From Pseudoduganella umbonata (GTDB lineage: Bacteria; Pseudomonadota; Gammaproteobacteria; Burkholderiales; Burkholderiaceae_D), in contig NZ_JACHXS010000014.1 in NCBI RefSeq assembly GCF_014192225.1, positions 153,570-217,569 of the forward strand: a DNA stretch of 64,000 nucleotides, in the 5' to 3' direction. Position 1 is the stretch's first letter; each line of letters begins with the position of its first letter. The notes below the pieces were generated by a model. It had not been told where the DNA came from and did no database searches. It saw only the letters and a program-made list of their open reading frames with translations. Positions 43,598 through 52,210 of the stretch are shown piece after piece. Made by a program: the position numbers and the translations under genes.

Positions 43598-44374
43598 ATG
43601 AGCATCTATCGACTCGAAGCGGGCACCGCCCAGCATGTGGGCAACCGCCCCCGCCAGCACGACCGCGCCGCCCTGTTTACCGCCACGCAGGCACCTGGCT
43701 ACGTTCTGGCGGTCGTCGGCGATGGCGGCGCAACGAATGCGATCGGCGCCGAACAGCTGCTGCATACCAGTAAACAACTGCTCGATGAATTCCGGCCCGG
43801 CGACGCGCCCAGCGTTGAACGGGTCGGCAGGCTATTGCGTGCCATCGCGCAGGAAACGCACGACGTGCTGCTGATGAATCCCCTGCCCGACGCCGCCGGC
43901 GCCCTGTCGACGATGGCGCTGCTGGTGCTGACGCCGGACCGCCAGGCAATCTGGGCCACGGTGGGCGACACCCGGCTGTATCGTTTCGCCAACGGTGCCC
44001 CGGCCGGCAAGACGGACGACGCCGACTACATCGACCATCTCGTCACCGCCGACAAGCTTCCCCTCGAGGCCGCCCGCCGGCACCGCGCATCGCGGCTGCT
44101 GAACAATGCGCTCGGCAACCGGCTGAAGGCACCGTTCGTCTCTGTCGGCTGCCACGAAGACCTGCAGCCGGGCGACGGCTTCCTGCTTTGCACGGACGGC
44201 CTGTGGTCGTGGTTTGCCGATGGGGAACTGGCCGCCGCCGTATCGCGCCGCACGCCGCGCCAGGCCGCCGAGCTGCTGATCGACAAAGCCAGGGAGCGTG
44301 CGCAGGGGAATGGCGACAATTGCACGATGGCGATCCTGCGGCTGGTATCGCCAGTTGAAGGACCGTCCGCCTGA
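43598..44374 (+). CDS. PP2C-type serine/threonine phosphatase
   Basis: A 258-residue PPM-fold protein. Metal-binding Asp residues can be seen in VVGDGGATNAIG (motif II, where the usual DGMGGH is altered), WATVGDTRLY, LCTDGLWSW and GNGDNCTMAI. The changed motif II lacks the typical second Gly-Gly-His. It is divergent from ydcH. No paired Ser/Thr kinase or FHA gene is nearby, although such phosphatases often accompany them. Confidence 0.82.
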   Translation: MSIYRLEAGTAQHVGNRPRQHDRAALFTATQAPGYVLAVVGDGGATNAIGAEQLLHTSKQLLDEFRPGDAPSVERVGRLLRAIAQETHDVLLMNPLPDAAGALSTMALLVLTPDRQAIWATVGDTRLYRFANGAPAGKTDDADYIDHLVTADKLPLEAARRHRASRLLNNALGNRLKAPFVSVGCHEDLQPGDGFLLCTDGLWSWFADGELAAAVSRRTPRQAAELLIDKARERAQGNGDNCTMAILRLVSPVEGPSA

Positions 44375-44411
44375 AGAGTCGACCGCCTAAGGATCGACCG
44401 CCGGTGCGGCG

Positions 44412-45725
44412 TCAGCCCGGCAGCACCAGCCGCGCTTCCAGCCCGCCGCCTGCCCGGTTGCGCAACACGATCTCCGCCCCCAGCGTGCCCGCCAGTTGCC
44501 GCACGATCGACAGTCCCAGTCCCGTGCCGCCGGTATCCCGGTTGCGCGACGTTTCCAGTCGCACGAACGGCTCGAACACTGCCGCCAGCTGGTCGTCCGG
44601 AATCCCCGGTCCGCGATCGAGCACGGCGACCGTGACACGGCCCTCGGGTTCCCGGCCAACCTCCACTTCCGCCGCGCCGCCGAACTTGACGGCGTTGTCG
44701 ACAAGGTTGCCCAGGATGCGCTTCAAGGCCTGCGGCTTCGTGACCAGCGGCGCGCCGACCGTGCCGCGCAGGGTGACTTCCTGCCCGGCATCGACATGGT
44801 CGCAGACCAGGCTGTCGATCAGCGCATCCGGGTCGATCCGGCGCGCTTCTTCCTGCGTGCCGTGCAGCGTCTTCGCATACGCGATGCCTTCCTTCACCAG
44901 CGTTTCCAGTTCGCGCAGGTCCTGCCGCAGCCGGTCCTGGTCGGCACTGTCGTCCATCATGTCCACCCGCATCCGCATGCGCGTGATCGGCGTCTGCAGA
45001 TCGTGCGAGATGGCAGCGAGGATGCGGATCCGCTCCGCCACGTACAGCGCGATGCGCTCCTGCATCGCGTTGAACGCCCGCGCCGCACGCGCTACCTCCG
45101 ACGGCCCCTCTTCCAGCAGCCTTGGCGCCTGCAGCTCCGGCCCCAGGCCGTCCGCGGCCTGTGCCAGCTGGTGCAGCGGGCGGGTGGCCTGGCGCACCGC
45201 GAACCAGCAGCACAGCGCCAGCACGACCAGTTGCACCGCCAGCAGCGCCGGCAGCCAGCCGGACAGCGGCGCGCCGTACATCGGGTGCATGTCGATCGTC
45301 AACGGCGCGCCATCGGAAAGCTTCAGGTGCACCTGGAACCGCTCGGCATCGCCGGGCACCGCGTTGACCGTCAGCGGGTAGTGCTTGCCGATGCCGTCCG
45401 TGATCGCCGTTGCAAAGCGTTGCGACAATTCCGCGTCCGGCGTGACGCCCGCAATGCCGGGCCCGAGGACGAACCGGTAGCTGCGCCGTGCCAGCTGCGG
45501 CAGCCAGCGCTCCCGTTCGGCCGCCGGCAGGTGGTCGAGCAGCGCGACCGAGGTGACCACTTCGCGCTCCACGTAGCCGGTCATGATGTCGAGCGTGGTA
45601 CGGTCGCGCTCCATCACCGTCAGCCAGGTCGACAGGCCCTGCGCCGCGGCCAGGCCCAGGCACAGGATCAGCGTGATGCGGGCAAACAGGCTGCCGGGCA
45701 CGAACCGGTGCACGAGGGCCGTCAC
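44412..45725 (-). CDS. EnvZ-type sensor histidine kinase
   Basis: A 437-residue kinase: membrane segment near residues 15-33, a periplasmic domain of about 120 residues, a second segment (about 157-177), HAMP, then phospho-acceptor His241 (AAISHDLQTPITRMRMR) and an ATPase domain with N-box LVDNAVKFG, DRGPGIPDD and GTGLGLS. Its start overlaps the response-regulator stop by 4 bases. The sensed signal is unknown. Confidence 0.93.
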   Translation of the reverse strand: MTALVHRFVPGSLFARITLILCLGLAAAQGLSTWLTVMERDRTTLDIMTGYVEREVVTSVALLDHLPAAERERWLPQLARRSYRFVLGPGIAGVTPDAELSQRFATAITDGIGKHYPLTVNAVPGDAERFQVHLKLSDGAPLTIDMHPMYGAPLSGWLPALLAVQLVVLALCCWFAVRQATRPLHQLAQAADGLGPELQAPRLLEEGPSEVARAARAFNAMQERIALYVAERIRILAAISHDLQTPITRMRMRVDMMDDSADQDRLRQDLRELETLVKEGIAYAKTLHGTQEEARRIDPDALIDSLVCDHVDAGQEVTLRGTVGAPLVTKPQALKRILGNLVDNAVKFGGAAEVEVGREPEGRVTVAVLDRGPGIPDDQLAAVFEPFVRLETSRNRDTGGTGLGLSIVRQLAGTLGAEIVLRNRAGGGLEARLVLPG

Positions 45726-46474
45726 GGCGGATCCGCCAGCAGCGTCACGGCGGACGAGAACACATAGCCCTCGTTGCGCAGCGTCTTGATGTAGCGGGGC
45801 TCGCGCGCCCCGTCGCCCAGGCGCTGGCGCAGGCGGCTCACCAGCAGGTCGATCGAGCGGTCGTAGATGTCCGCATTCTTGCCCTGCGTGAGGTTCATCA
45901 GCTGGTCGCGGTTCAGCACGCGCTGCGGATGGTCGAGGAACACCCGCAGCAGCCGGTATTCGGCACCGGACAGCGCCACCATCGTGCCCTGTTCATCGAG
46001 CAGGTGGCGATGCGTGGTATCGAGCTTCCATTCGCCGAAGCCCAGCATCTGCACGCTTTCCGTCACCTGGATGTTCGGCGGCAGCATGCGCGTGCGGCGC
46101 AGCACGGCGCGGATCCGGGCCAGCAGCTCGCGCACGCCGAACGGCTTTGCAAGATAGTCGTCCGCGCCCATTTCCAGGCCGATGATGCGGTCCACCTCGT
46201 CGCCGCGCGCGGTCAGCATCAGCACGGGCACGTTGCGGTGCTTGCCGGAGCGCAGCTCGCGGCACAGCGCCAGGCCATCCTCGCCGGGCAGCATCAGGTC
46301 GAGCACGATCAGGTCCGGCGTGGCCGCCTCCAGCGCCGCGCGCATCTGGCGGCCGTTCGCCGCCGACGATGTGCGCATGCCCTCTTTTTCCAGGTAGGTA
46401 GCCAGCAGTTCGCGGATACCGCGGTCGTCGTCGACGATCAGGACGTGGTCGGAATCGGTAAGGGTCTTGTTCAT
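45722..46474 (-). CDS. OmpR-family response regulator
   Basis: A 250-residue regulator with receiver domain (Asp15-17 acidic cluster, phospho-acceptor Asp59 in VLDLMLPGEDG) and winged-helix DNA-binding domain (LLVSRLRQRLGD, YIKTLRNEGYVF). It is translated just before the sensor kinase with overlapping ends. A 44-codon ORF ends 4 bases before its start. Confidence 0.94.
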   Translation of the reverse strand: MNKTLTDSDHVLIVDDDRGIRELLATYLEKEGMRTSSAANGRQMRAALEAATPDLIVLDLMLPGEDGLALCRELRSGKHRNVPVLMLTARGDEVDRIIGLEMGADDYLAKPFGVRELLARIRAVLRRTRMLPPNIQVTESVQMLGFGEWKLDTTHRHLLDEQGTMVALSGAEYRLLRVFLDHPQRVLNRDQLMNLTQGKNADIYDRSIDLLVSRLRQRLGDGAREPRYIKTLRNEGYVFSSAVTLLADPP

Positions 46475-46478
46475 CGCG

Positions 46479-46613
46479 TCATCTTAGCGCACGGCGTTTC
46501 GCTTGTATTGCCACCAAAGGACAGGGTCCCGGGTAGCGCATCTCGGCCGCAATGCCGGCGCCGGCGAACAGCAGTACCGCCACCAGGCGTCTCAATGTCT
46601 TGAATGCGCTCAT
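46479..46613 (-). CDS. Putative 44-aa small membrane or secreted protein
   Basis: A short frame read from the sequence: ATG at 46613 with GGAGAAG seven bases upstream, 44 codons, TGA at 46479-46481. The product begins with Lys/Arg then a hydrophobic stretch LVAVLLFAGAGIAA, like a signal peptide or membrane anchor, followed by a short polar tail with one Cys. It ends 4 bases before the response regulator start, so it would be co-translated with the two-component system. Not recognised; could be a leader peptide. Confidence 0.45.
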   Translation of the reverse strand: MSAFKTLRRLVAVLLFAGAGIAAEMRYPGPCPLVAIQAKRRALR

Positions 46614-46792
46614 TTGCTTCTCCGTTCGCAGTGTCAGTGGCGACTTTATAGCCGATCGCCGGCCGGCTTTTGTATGCCAATGTATCCGGCCCGCCAGCGG
46701 ACATACGCGGTTTCACTTCTCCCCGTGGCGCGACACACCGGCGATACGTGGCGGCGGTCCAATGGACATATCGCCACTCACGGAAGTCCACC

Positions 46793-47461
46793 ATGAACCA
46801 CCTGCTCGAAGCACCGCTGGCATTGGCCGCCGGCGTCTTCACCGTCGCCTCGCCCTGCATCCTGCCGGTGCTGCCGATCCTGTTCGGCAGCGCGGCCGGG
46901 GCATCGGGGCGCGGCCGCCCCTTCATGACGATGGCCGGCTTCATCGTCACCTTCACCGCTTTCGGCCTGCTGCTGGGCGCCGCGTCGAGCGCCGTGCACG
47001 TGGCGCAGGAAACGCTGCGCAACGCGTCACTGCTGCTGCTCGGCGCCTTCGGCCTGCTGCGCATCTGGAGCAAGCCCTACGACTGGCTGATGGCGAAGCT
47101 GCCGTCGTTCCCCGTGCCTGCCGGCGGCGGCTTCCTGCTCGGCGCTTCGCTGGGCGCGGTCTGGACGCCATGCGCCGGCCCCGTGCTGGCATCGATCCTG
47201 GTGCTGGTCGCCGGCGCGCAGGATGTGGCGCGCTCGGCCTGGCTGCTGTTCCTGTATGCGGTAGGCGCCGCCGTGCCGATGCTGGCGATCCTGCTGGGCG
47301 GCCAGGCGGTCACGCAACGGGTGCGCATGCTGGCCCGCCACAGCGCGCGGCTGCAACAGGTGTTCGGCGTGCTGATCGCGCTTACCGCGCTGGCGATGTA
47401 CCTGCAATACGACGTGCTGATCTATGCAAAGGCCGCCGACTTCTTCCCTGATCTCTTCTAA
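46793..47461 (+). CDS. CcdA/DsbD-like transmembrane thiol-redox protein
   Basis: A 222-residue protein with six membrane segments. Redox-active Cys22 (SPCILPVLP) and Cys127 (TPCAGPVLA) sit at the matching places of CcdA/DsbD beta domains. Such proteins pass electrons from cytoplasmic thioredoxin to periplasmic thiol proteins. ATG 46793 is chosen. The thioredoxin-like gene 17 bases downstream is the likely periplasmic partner. It is divergent from the two-component system. Confidence 0.9.
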   Translation: MNHLLEAPLALAAGVFTVASPCILPVLPILFGSAAGASGRGRPFMTMAGFIVTFTAFGLLLGAASSAVHVAQETLRNASLLLLGAFGLLRIWSKPYDWLMAKLPSFPVPAGGGFLLGASLGAVWTPCAGPVLASILVLVAGAQDVARSAWLLFLYAVGAAVPMLAILLGGQAVTQRVRMLARHSARLQQVFGVLIALTALAMYLQYDVLIYAKAADFFPDLF

Positions 47462-47478
47462 GCCGAAAGGACTCCGAT

Positions 47479-48027
47479 ATGCGTACCATCGCCACCATCG
47501 TCACCCTCGCCGCCGCGCTGGCCGGCACCAGCGCCGCTGCTGCTTCCGCTGCTGCTCCCGCTACTGCCTCCATTGCCGCTCCCGCAACCGCCCTGGCGCC
47601 CGACTTCACCGGCATCGACCAGTGGCACAACAGCGCGCCGCTGACGATGCAGCAGCTGCGCGGCAAGGTCGTGCTGGTCGATTTCTGGACCTACACCTGC
47701 ATCAACTGCATCCGCACGCTGCCGCACGTCACCGAATGGCACCGCAAGTACAAGGACCAGGGGCTGGTCGTGGTCGGCGTCCACACGCCCGAGTTCCCGT
47801 TCGAACGCAGCGCCAGCAATGTGAAAAAGGCGATCGGCCGCTTCGACATCGCGTACCCGGTCGCGCAGGACAACCGCTACGCCACCTGGAATGCCTACAG
47901 CAACCAGTACTGGCCGGCCGTGTACCTGATCGACAAGAAGGGAAAAGTGGTCTACACGCACTTCGGCGAAGGTGCCTACGACAAGACCGAAGCCACGATC
48001 CGCACCCTGCTGGCCCAGAAGCCCTGA
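47479..48027 (+). CDS. Periplasmic thioredoxin-like (TlpA/redoxin) protein
   Basis: A 182-residue protein with signal peptide and an Ala/Pro-rich segment (up to about residue 40), then a thioredoxin fold. The active site is Cys74-Ile-Asn-Cys77 within DFWTYTCINCIRTLPH, a pattern also found in DipZ-like redoxins. It probably receives electrons from the CcdA-like protein encoded just upstream. Target proteins are unknown. Confidence 0.9.
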   Translation: MRTIATIVTLAAALAGTSAAAASAAAPATASIAAPATALAPDFTGIDQWHNSAPLTMQQLRGKVVLVDFWTYTCINCIRTLPHVTEWHRKYKDQGLVVVGVHTPEFPFERSASNVKKAIGRFDIAYPVAQDNRYATWNAYSNQYWPAVYLIDKKGKVVYTHFGEGAYDKTEATIRTLLAQKP

Positions 48028-48038
48028 CCGCTGCAAGG

Positions 48039-48058
48039 GCGGCCGCGAAAGCGGCCGC
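48039..48058 (+). terminator. Stem-loop 3' of the thioredoxin-like gene
   Basis: A perfect 8-bp stem GCGGCCGC with a GAAA tetraloop 11 bases after the stop codon. It lacks a T-run, so termination is uncertain. Confidence 0.5.
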
Positions 48059-48099
48059 GCGGCAACATCGGCGTCACGCTGACACTGCTGTAAATCACT

Positions 48100-48138
48100 G
48101 TTGTAAAAACTCGGGGACAGTCCCCGAATTTTTACAAC
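48100..48138. repeat. GGGGAC-A-GTCCCC palindromic element
   Basis: A 39-bp palindrome with 19-base arms and one mismatch; outer part GTTGTAAAAA, centre GGGGACAGTCCCC. Same layout as 32350-32388. Confidence 0.8.
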
Positions 48139-48215
48139 ACTGCGTTCGTTCAGAGTTAAGCGGGCTGGTCATGGCGACGGCGTGACGCGAGATCGCAACG
48201 AAGACCGTGGTGGAA

Positions 48216-48258
48216 GTGTTGTAATTTCTTGGGGACTGTCCCCGTTTTTTCGCAACAC
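48216..48258. repeat. GGGGAC-T-GTCCCC palindromic element
   Basis: A 43-bp imperfect palindrome, outer ends GTGTTG / CAACAC, centre GGGGACTGTCCCC. It lies 77 bases from the previous element, in the same convergent gap. Confidence 0.8.
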
Positions 48259-48265
48259 CAGGCAG

Positions 48266-48290
48266 AAAAAAAACCGGCATCCCTGCCGGC
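48266..48290 (-). terminator. Terminator of the coiled-coil protein gene
   Basis: On the minus strand, stem CCGGCA-GGGA-TGCCGG is followed by a run of eight T. It lies about 24 bases after the stop at 48314. Confidence 0.85.
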
Positions 48291-48313
48291 TTTTTCGTGT
48301 TGCAACTGGGACC

Positions 48314-49000
48314 TTACTTGCCCTGCGCCTTCTGCCTGGCCCGTTCCGCCTCGGCTGCCTGTTTCGCGGCTTCGTCGGCTTCGCGCTTGGCGCGCTTGGC
48401 CTGGCGTTCGGCCTGCTTTTCGGCCACCCGTTTCTGGCGCTCGGCGGCGTCGGTTTGTTTCTGCTGGAACTCCTCGACCTTGCGGGCGCGTTCGCCTGCT
48501 TCGGCCGCTTCCTGCGCGGCGCGCTGCTGCTCGCGGGCGGCGTGCTCGGCCTGCCGCTGGGCCGGCAGCTTGCCGGTCGGCTGGGGGCGCGGCTTGTCGG
48601 CGGGATCCACGGTCGGCGCGGGTGGATTGGCGGCGCGCGACACTTCCTCGGCGGCGTCGCGCTGGTTGCGGTCCTGCAGCTCGCGGTCGCGCAGGTCGAC
48701 GGCATTCTTGCGCTTGAAGTAATTCGCGTCGATCTCGCGCGTGCGCAGTTCGGCCAGCCGCGCGCGCCGTTCCTCCTTGGCCTCGTCCAGGCAGTTATTG
48801 ACGAAGAACTTCGAGTAGCAGACCTGCTCGCGCTCGGCGTATGCGTTTTCCGCCGCGGCGCGCTCCTTCGCCACCTGCGCCAATATCGTGTCGGCCTGTT
48901 CCACCGACTGTACCGGCGCAGGCGCATCGGCCTGGGCCAGCGCGCCGCCCGCCAGCAGCAGGCCGCCGATCAACATCACAGCTTTCAAGTGCAATTCCAT
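48314..49000 (-). CDS. Secreted Ala/Glu/Lys-rich coiled-coil protein
   Basis: A 228-residue protein with signal peptide (MELHLKAVMLIGG..., cleavage near ALAQA). A segment with two conserved-looking Cys (REQVCYSKFFVNNCLDEAKE) is followed by a long charged helix rich in Ala, Glu, Lys, Arg and Gln, predicted coiled coil. I do not recognise a named family. Location 3' of zapE is the only context. The ATG at 49000 is chosen because the signal peptide begins there. Confidence 0.75.
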   Translation of the reverse strand: MELHLKAVMLIGGLLLAGGALAQADAPAPVQSVEQADTILAQVAKERAAAENAYAEREQVCYSKFFVNNCLDEAKEERRARLAELRTREIDANYFKRKNAVDLRDRELQDRNQRDAAEEVSRAANPPAPTVDPADKPRPQPTGKLPAQRQAEHAAREQQRAAQEAAEAGERARKVEEFQQKQTDAAERQKRVAEKQAERQAKRAKREADEAAKQAAEAERARQKAQGK

Positions 49001-49083
49001 CTTTTGATTCCGTAGTTTTTGCGCCGCCGGCTTCACACGTAAGTTTCGCACCGCGGGTTTCACACCGCGGACGGCGCCGCAGG

Positions 49084-50181
49084 TCAGGTCAGTGCCGAGG
49101 CCCCGCCGCGCTGCGCCTTCTCCATGTACTCGCGCGACTGCATCTCGACGATGCGCGACACGGTACGGTGGAACTCGTTGGCCAGCATGCCCGACGTGTA
49201 CAGCTCTTCCGGTTCCACTTCGGCGGACATGACCAGCTTCACGCCCTGGTCGTAGAACACGTCGATCAGCCAGGTGAAGCGGCGCGCCTCGGACGACTGG
49301 CCGGCCGACATCATCGGCACACCGGACAATATCACGGTATGGAACCGGCTGGCGATCTCCAGGTAGTCGTTCTGCGAGCGCGGCCCGCCGCACAAGGTAT
49401 GGAAATCGAACCAGATCACGGTACCGGCGCGGCGCAGCGCGCGCAGCTCGCGGCCTTCGATCGTCACGCGAGGATCCTCTTCCTGCGTGTCGGCCAGCTT
49501 GACGAAGGCATCGCGCAGCTGGTGGTCGGTCGTGGCATTGAGCGGCGTGTAATAGGCGTCGACCTGCTCGAGCGCGCGGCCCCGGTAATCGACGCCCGCA
49601 TCCACGTTCAGCACATCCATCTTTTCCTTCAAGAGCGCGATGGTGGGCAGGATGCGGTCGCGATGCAGGCCGTCGGGATACAGCGTCGACGGCTCGTAGT
49701 TCGACGTCATGATGAACGACACGCCATTGTCGTACAGCGCCTTCATCAGGTTGTACAGGATCATCGCATCGGCCACGTCCGACACGTGGAATTCGTCGAA
49801 GCAGATCAGCCGGTATTTTTTCGCTATCCGTTTCGCCACCTCGTCGAGCGGGTCGGCGATGCCCATCAGCTCATCGAGCTGGATGTGCACGGCGCGCATG
49901 AATTCATGGAAGTGCAGGCGCGTCTTGCGCACCACCGGCACCACCGAATAGAACGAATCCATCAGGAACGACTTGCCGCGCCCGACGCCGCCCCACATGT
50001 ACACGCCGCGCGGTACGTCGGGCCGGTTGATCAGGCGCTTGAAGCTGTTCGAACGCTGGGCCTTGTAGTCCACCCATTCGTCGTAGCATTGCTGCAGCCG
50101 TTCCACGGCGCGGCGCTGGGCCTCGTCGGGCTTGAAGTTGCGCTGTTCCAGCGCATGCTGGTAAAACTCGAGGACGTTCAT
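49084..50181 (-). CDS. zapE: Cell division ATPase ZapE (AFG1 family)
   Basis: A 365-residue P-loop ATPase. Walker A is GGVGRGKS (64-71), Walker B ICFDEFHVSD, and sensor motif MTSNYEPSTLYPDGLHR. ZapE destabilises FtsZ polymers at the constricting ring. ATG 50181 (MNVLEFYQHA) matches the family. It lies 3' of lpdA, from which it is separated by a terminator. Confidence 0.95.
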   Translation of the reverse strand: MNVLEFYQHALEQRNFKPDEAQRRAVERLQQCYDEWVDYKAQRSNSFKRLINRPDVPRGVYMWGGVGRGKSFLMDSFYSVVPVVRKTRLHFHEFMRAVHIQLDELMGIADPLDEVAKRIAKKYRLICFDEFHVSDVADAMILYNLMKALYDNGVSFIMTSNYEPSTLYPDGLHRDRILPTIALLKEKMDVLNVDAGVDYRGRALEQVDAYYTPLNATTDHQLRDAFVKLADTQEEDPRVTIEGRELRALRRAGTVIWFDFHTLCGGPRSQNDYLEIASRFHTVILSGVPMMSAGQSSEARRFTWLIDVFYDQGVKLVMSAEVEPEELYTSGMLANEFHRTVSRIVEMQSREYMEKAQRGGASALT

Positions 50182-50208
50182 GACGGATTCGGTTCGTACA
50201 AAAACACC

Positions 50209-50232
50209 GGGCCGGCGCAATAGCGCCGGCCC
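50209..50232 (-). terminator. Terminator of lpdA
   Basis: A perfect 10-bp GC stem (50209-50218 with 50223-50232). On the minus strand it is followed by GGTGTTTTTG. It lies 33 bases after the lpdA stop. Confidence 0.8.
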
Positions 50233-50265
50233 AGGTTGAGCTCAAGCTGAGCTATACGTTGACGC

Positions 50266-51699
50266 TTAGAAGTTCAGCGTGCGCTTGTCGACGGCCAGTG
50301 CCGCTTCCTTGGTCGCTTCCGACAGCGACGGGTGCGCGTGGCAGATGCGGGCGATGTCCTCGGCCGAAGCCTTGAACTCCATCGCCACCACGGCTTCGGA
50401 GATCAGCTCGGAAGCCATCGGGCCCACGATGTGCACGCCCAGGATCTCGTCGGTGGTGGCATCGGCCAGGAACTTCACCATGCCCGACGTATCGCCCAGC
50501 GCGCGCGCGCGGCCGTTGGCCAGGAACGGGAACGTACCAGCCTTGTACGCGGTGCCGGCGGCCTTCAGCTGCTGCTCGGTCTTGCCGACCCAGGCGATTT
50601 CCGGCGAGGTGTAGATCACCCATGGAATCGTGTCGAAGTTGGTGTGGCCATGCTGGCCGGCGATACGCTCGGCCACGGCAACGCCTTCTTCTTCCGCCTT
50701 GTGCGCCAGCATCGGGCCGCGCACCACGTCGCCGATCGCCCATACGTTCGGCAGGTTGGTCTTGCACTCGTCGTCCACGGCGATGAAGCCCCGTTCGTCC
50801 AGCGCCAGGCCGGCCTTGTCGGCAGCCAGGCCGTTCGTGTTCGGCGTACGGCCGATCGACACGATCAGCTTGTCGAACACGGTTTCCTGGGCGGCGCCCG
50901 ACGCGTCCGCATACTTCACGGTCACGTTGTTGTCGCCGGCGGTCACGGATTCCACCTTCACGCCCAGGCTGATCTTCAGGCCCTGCTTGGTGAACATCTT
51001 GTGCGCTTCCTTGGCGATCTGCTCATCCACAGCGCCCAGGAAGGTCGGCAGGCCTTCCAGCACGGTCACGTCGGAACCCAGGCGGCGCCACACGGAACCC
51101 ATCTCCAGGCCGATCACGCCGGCGCCGATCACGCCCAGCTTGGCCGGCACGCCTTCGATGGCCAGCGCGCCCGTGTTCGACAGGATCAGCTTTTCATCGA
51201 ACGGTGCGCCCGGCAGTGCGCGCGCGTTGGAACCGGTCGCCACGATCACCTGCTTGGCATTGATCGTTTCGGTGGTCGGGCCGGAGATCTCGATCGGGTA
51301 GCCTTCGGCACCGGCTGCGCCGCCGAATGCGCCGCGGCCGTGGAAGAAGGTGACCTTGTTTTTCTTGAACAGGTACAGGATGCCGTCGTTGTTCTGCTTC
51401 ACGACGTTGTTCTTACGCTTGAGCATCTGGCCCAGGTTCAGCGCCAGGCCGGACACTTCGATGCCGTGTTCCTTGAAGGCGTGGCCGGCGTGCTCGAAGT
51501 GCTCGGACGATTGCAGCAGCGCCTTCGACGGGATGCAGCCGACGTTGGTGCAGGTGCCGCCCGGGGCCGGGCCGCCTTTTTCGTTGGCCCATTCATCGAT
51601 ACATACCACGGAAAAGCCCAGCTGCGCCGCGCGGATTGCCGCGATATAGCCGCCGGGGCCGGCGCCGATCACCACTACGTCGAATTGTTTGTTGCTCAT
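50266..51699 (-). CDS. lpdA: Dihydrolipoyl dehydrogenase (E3)
   Basis: A 477-residue FAD enzyme reoxidising the lipoamide of OdhB with NAD. FAD-binding GAGPGGYIA, redox disulfide Cys50/Cys55 (GGTCTNVGCIPSKALL), the second nucleotide-binding GAGVIGLE, and C-terminal catalytic His in CHAHPSLSE are all present. It is the third enzyme of the odh cluster, separated from odhB by a SHOCT-PspC gene. Confidence 0.97.
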   Translation of the reverse strand: MSNKQFDVVVIGAGPGGYIAAIRAAQLGFSVVCIDEWANEKGGPAPGGTCTNVGCIPSKALLQSSEHFEHAGHAFKEHGIEVSGLALNLGQMLKRKNNVVKQNNDGILYLFKKNKVTFFHGRGAFGGAAGAEGYPIEISGPTTETINAKQVIVATGSNARALPGAPFDEKLILSNTGALAIEGVPAKLGVIGAGVIGLEMGSVWRRLGSDVTVLEGLPTFLGAVDEQIAKEAHKMFTKQGLKISLGVKVESVTAGDNNVTVKYADASGAAQETVFDKLIVSIGRTPNTNGLAADKAGLALDERGFIAVDDECKTNLPNVWAIGDVVRGPMLAHKAEEEGVAVAERIAGQHGHTNFDTIPWVIYTSPEIAWVGKTEQQLKAAGTAYKAGTFPFLANGRARALGDTSGMVKFLADATTDEILGVHIVGPMASELISEAVVAMEFKASAEDIARICHAHPSLSEATKEAALAVDKRTLNF

Positions 51700-51702
51700 G
51701 TG

Positions 51703-52065
51703 TTATTTCCTAATGATGTCGTCTCCCGGCAGAGCTGCCTCTTCCGGGACGAATATCCACAACAGAATGTAAATCACCAGCCCGAAGCCGAACGAGATCG
51801 TAAACAGCACGAAGACGAGGCGCCAGATCCATGCATCGACACCGGAAGCGCGCCCCAGTCCGCCGCAAACGCCGCCCAGCCAGCGGTCGGCGCGCGAACG
51901 GCGCAGCTGCGAGAACTCGCTCGCCAGGTCGCCGTTGCCGGCGCCGGCCGCCTGGCCGGGTACGCCGTTCAGCAGGCGCTCCTTGGCGCGGGCGAATTCC
52001 GCGTCGGTCAATGCGCCGGCCTGGTGGAGTTCGTGCAGGCGGCGGATTTCGTCGGAGATGGTCAT
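51703..52065 (-). CDS. SHOCT-PspC domain membrane protein
   Basis: A 120-residue protein. Residues 1-33 resemble a SHOCT oligomerisation motif (LHELHQAGALTDAEFARAK). A Gly/Ala linker is followed by a PspC domain (RWLGGVCGGLGRASGVDAWIWRL) with one long hydrophobic segment (LVFVLFTISFGFGLVIYILL, 85-105). PspC proteins respond to envelope stress. Start ATG 52065 has a GAGAGG site. It ends 3 bases before lpdA, so it is placed inside the odh operon. Confidence 0.85.
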   Translation of the reverse strand: MTISDEIRRLHELHQAGALTDAEFARAKERLLNGVPGQAAGAGNGDLASEFSQLRRSRADRWLGGVCGGLGRASGVDAWIWRLVFVLFTISFGFGLVIYILLWIFVPEEAALPGDDIIRK

Positions 52066-52124
52066 TGGATGCCTCTCGCTCAAGTGCCGGAGTGCTTTGA
52101 GAGCACTTGCGCCGGCGGGAAAAA

Positions 52125-52157
52125 CCAGTGTCCGACACCCAAGGGTGTCCGACACCA
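52125..52157. repeat. Tandem GTGTCCGACAC palindromes
   Basis: Two near-palindromes GTGTCCGACACC are set as a larger inverted repeat around AAG (GTGTCCGACACCC ... GGGTGTCCGACAC, one central mismatch). It occupies the odhB-pspC gap. A separate hairpin AGTGCT-TTGAG-AGCACT lies at 52091-52107. Confidence 0.7.
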
Positions 52158-52210
52158 CGTCTTCACACGCCGGTGGTGTACCGGCACGCGGTGATTTACC
52201 TACGCTTCGA

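Noticed and set aside
46471..47073. 200-codon minus-strand frame overlapping the CcdA gene
   Set aside because: Antisense to the CcdA-like gene over much of its length and without a ribosome-binding site. Only the short 44-codon ORF nearby is plausible.
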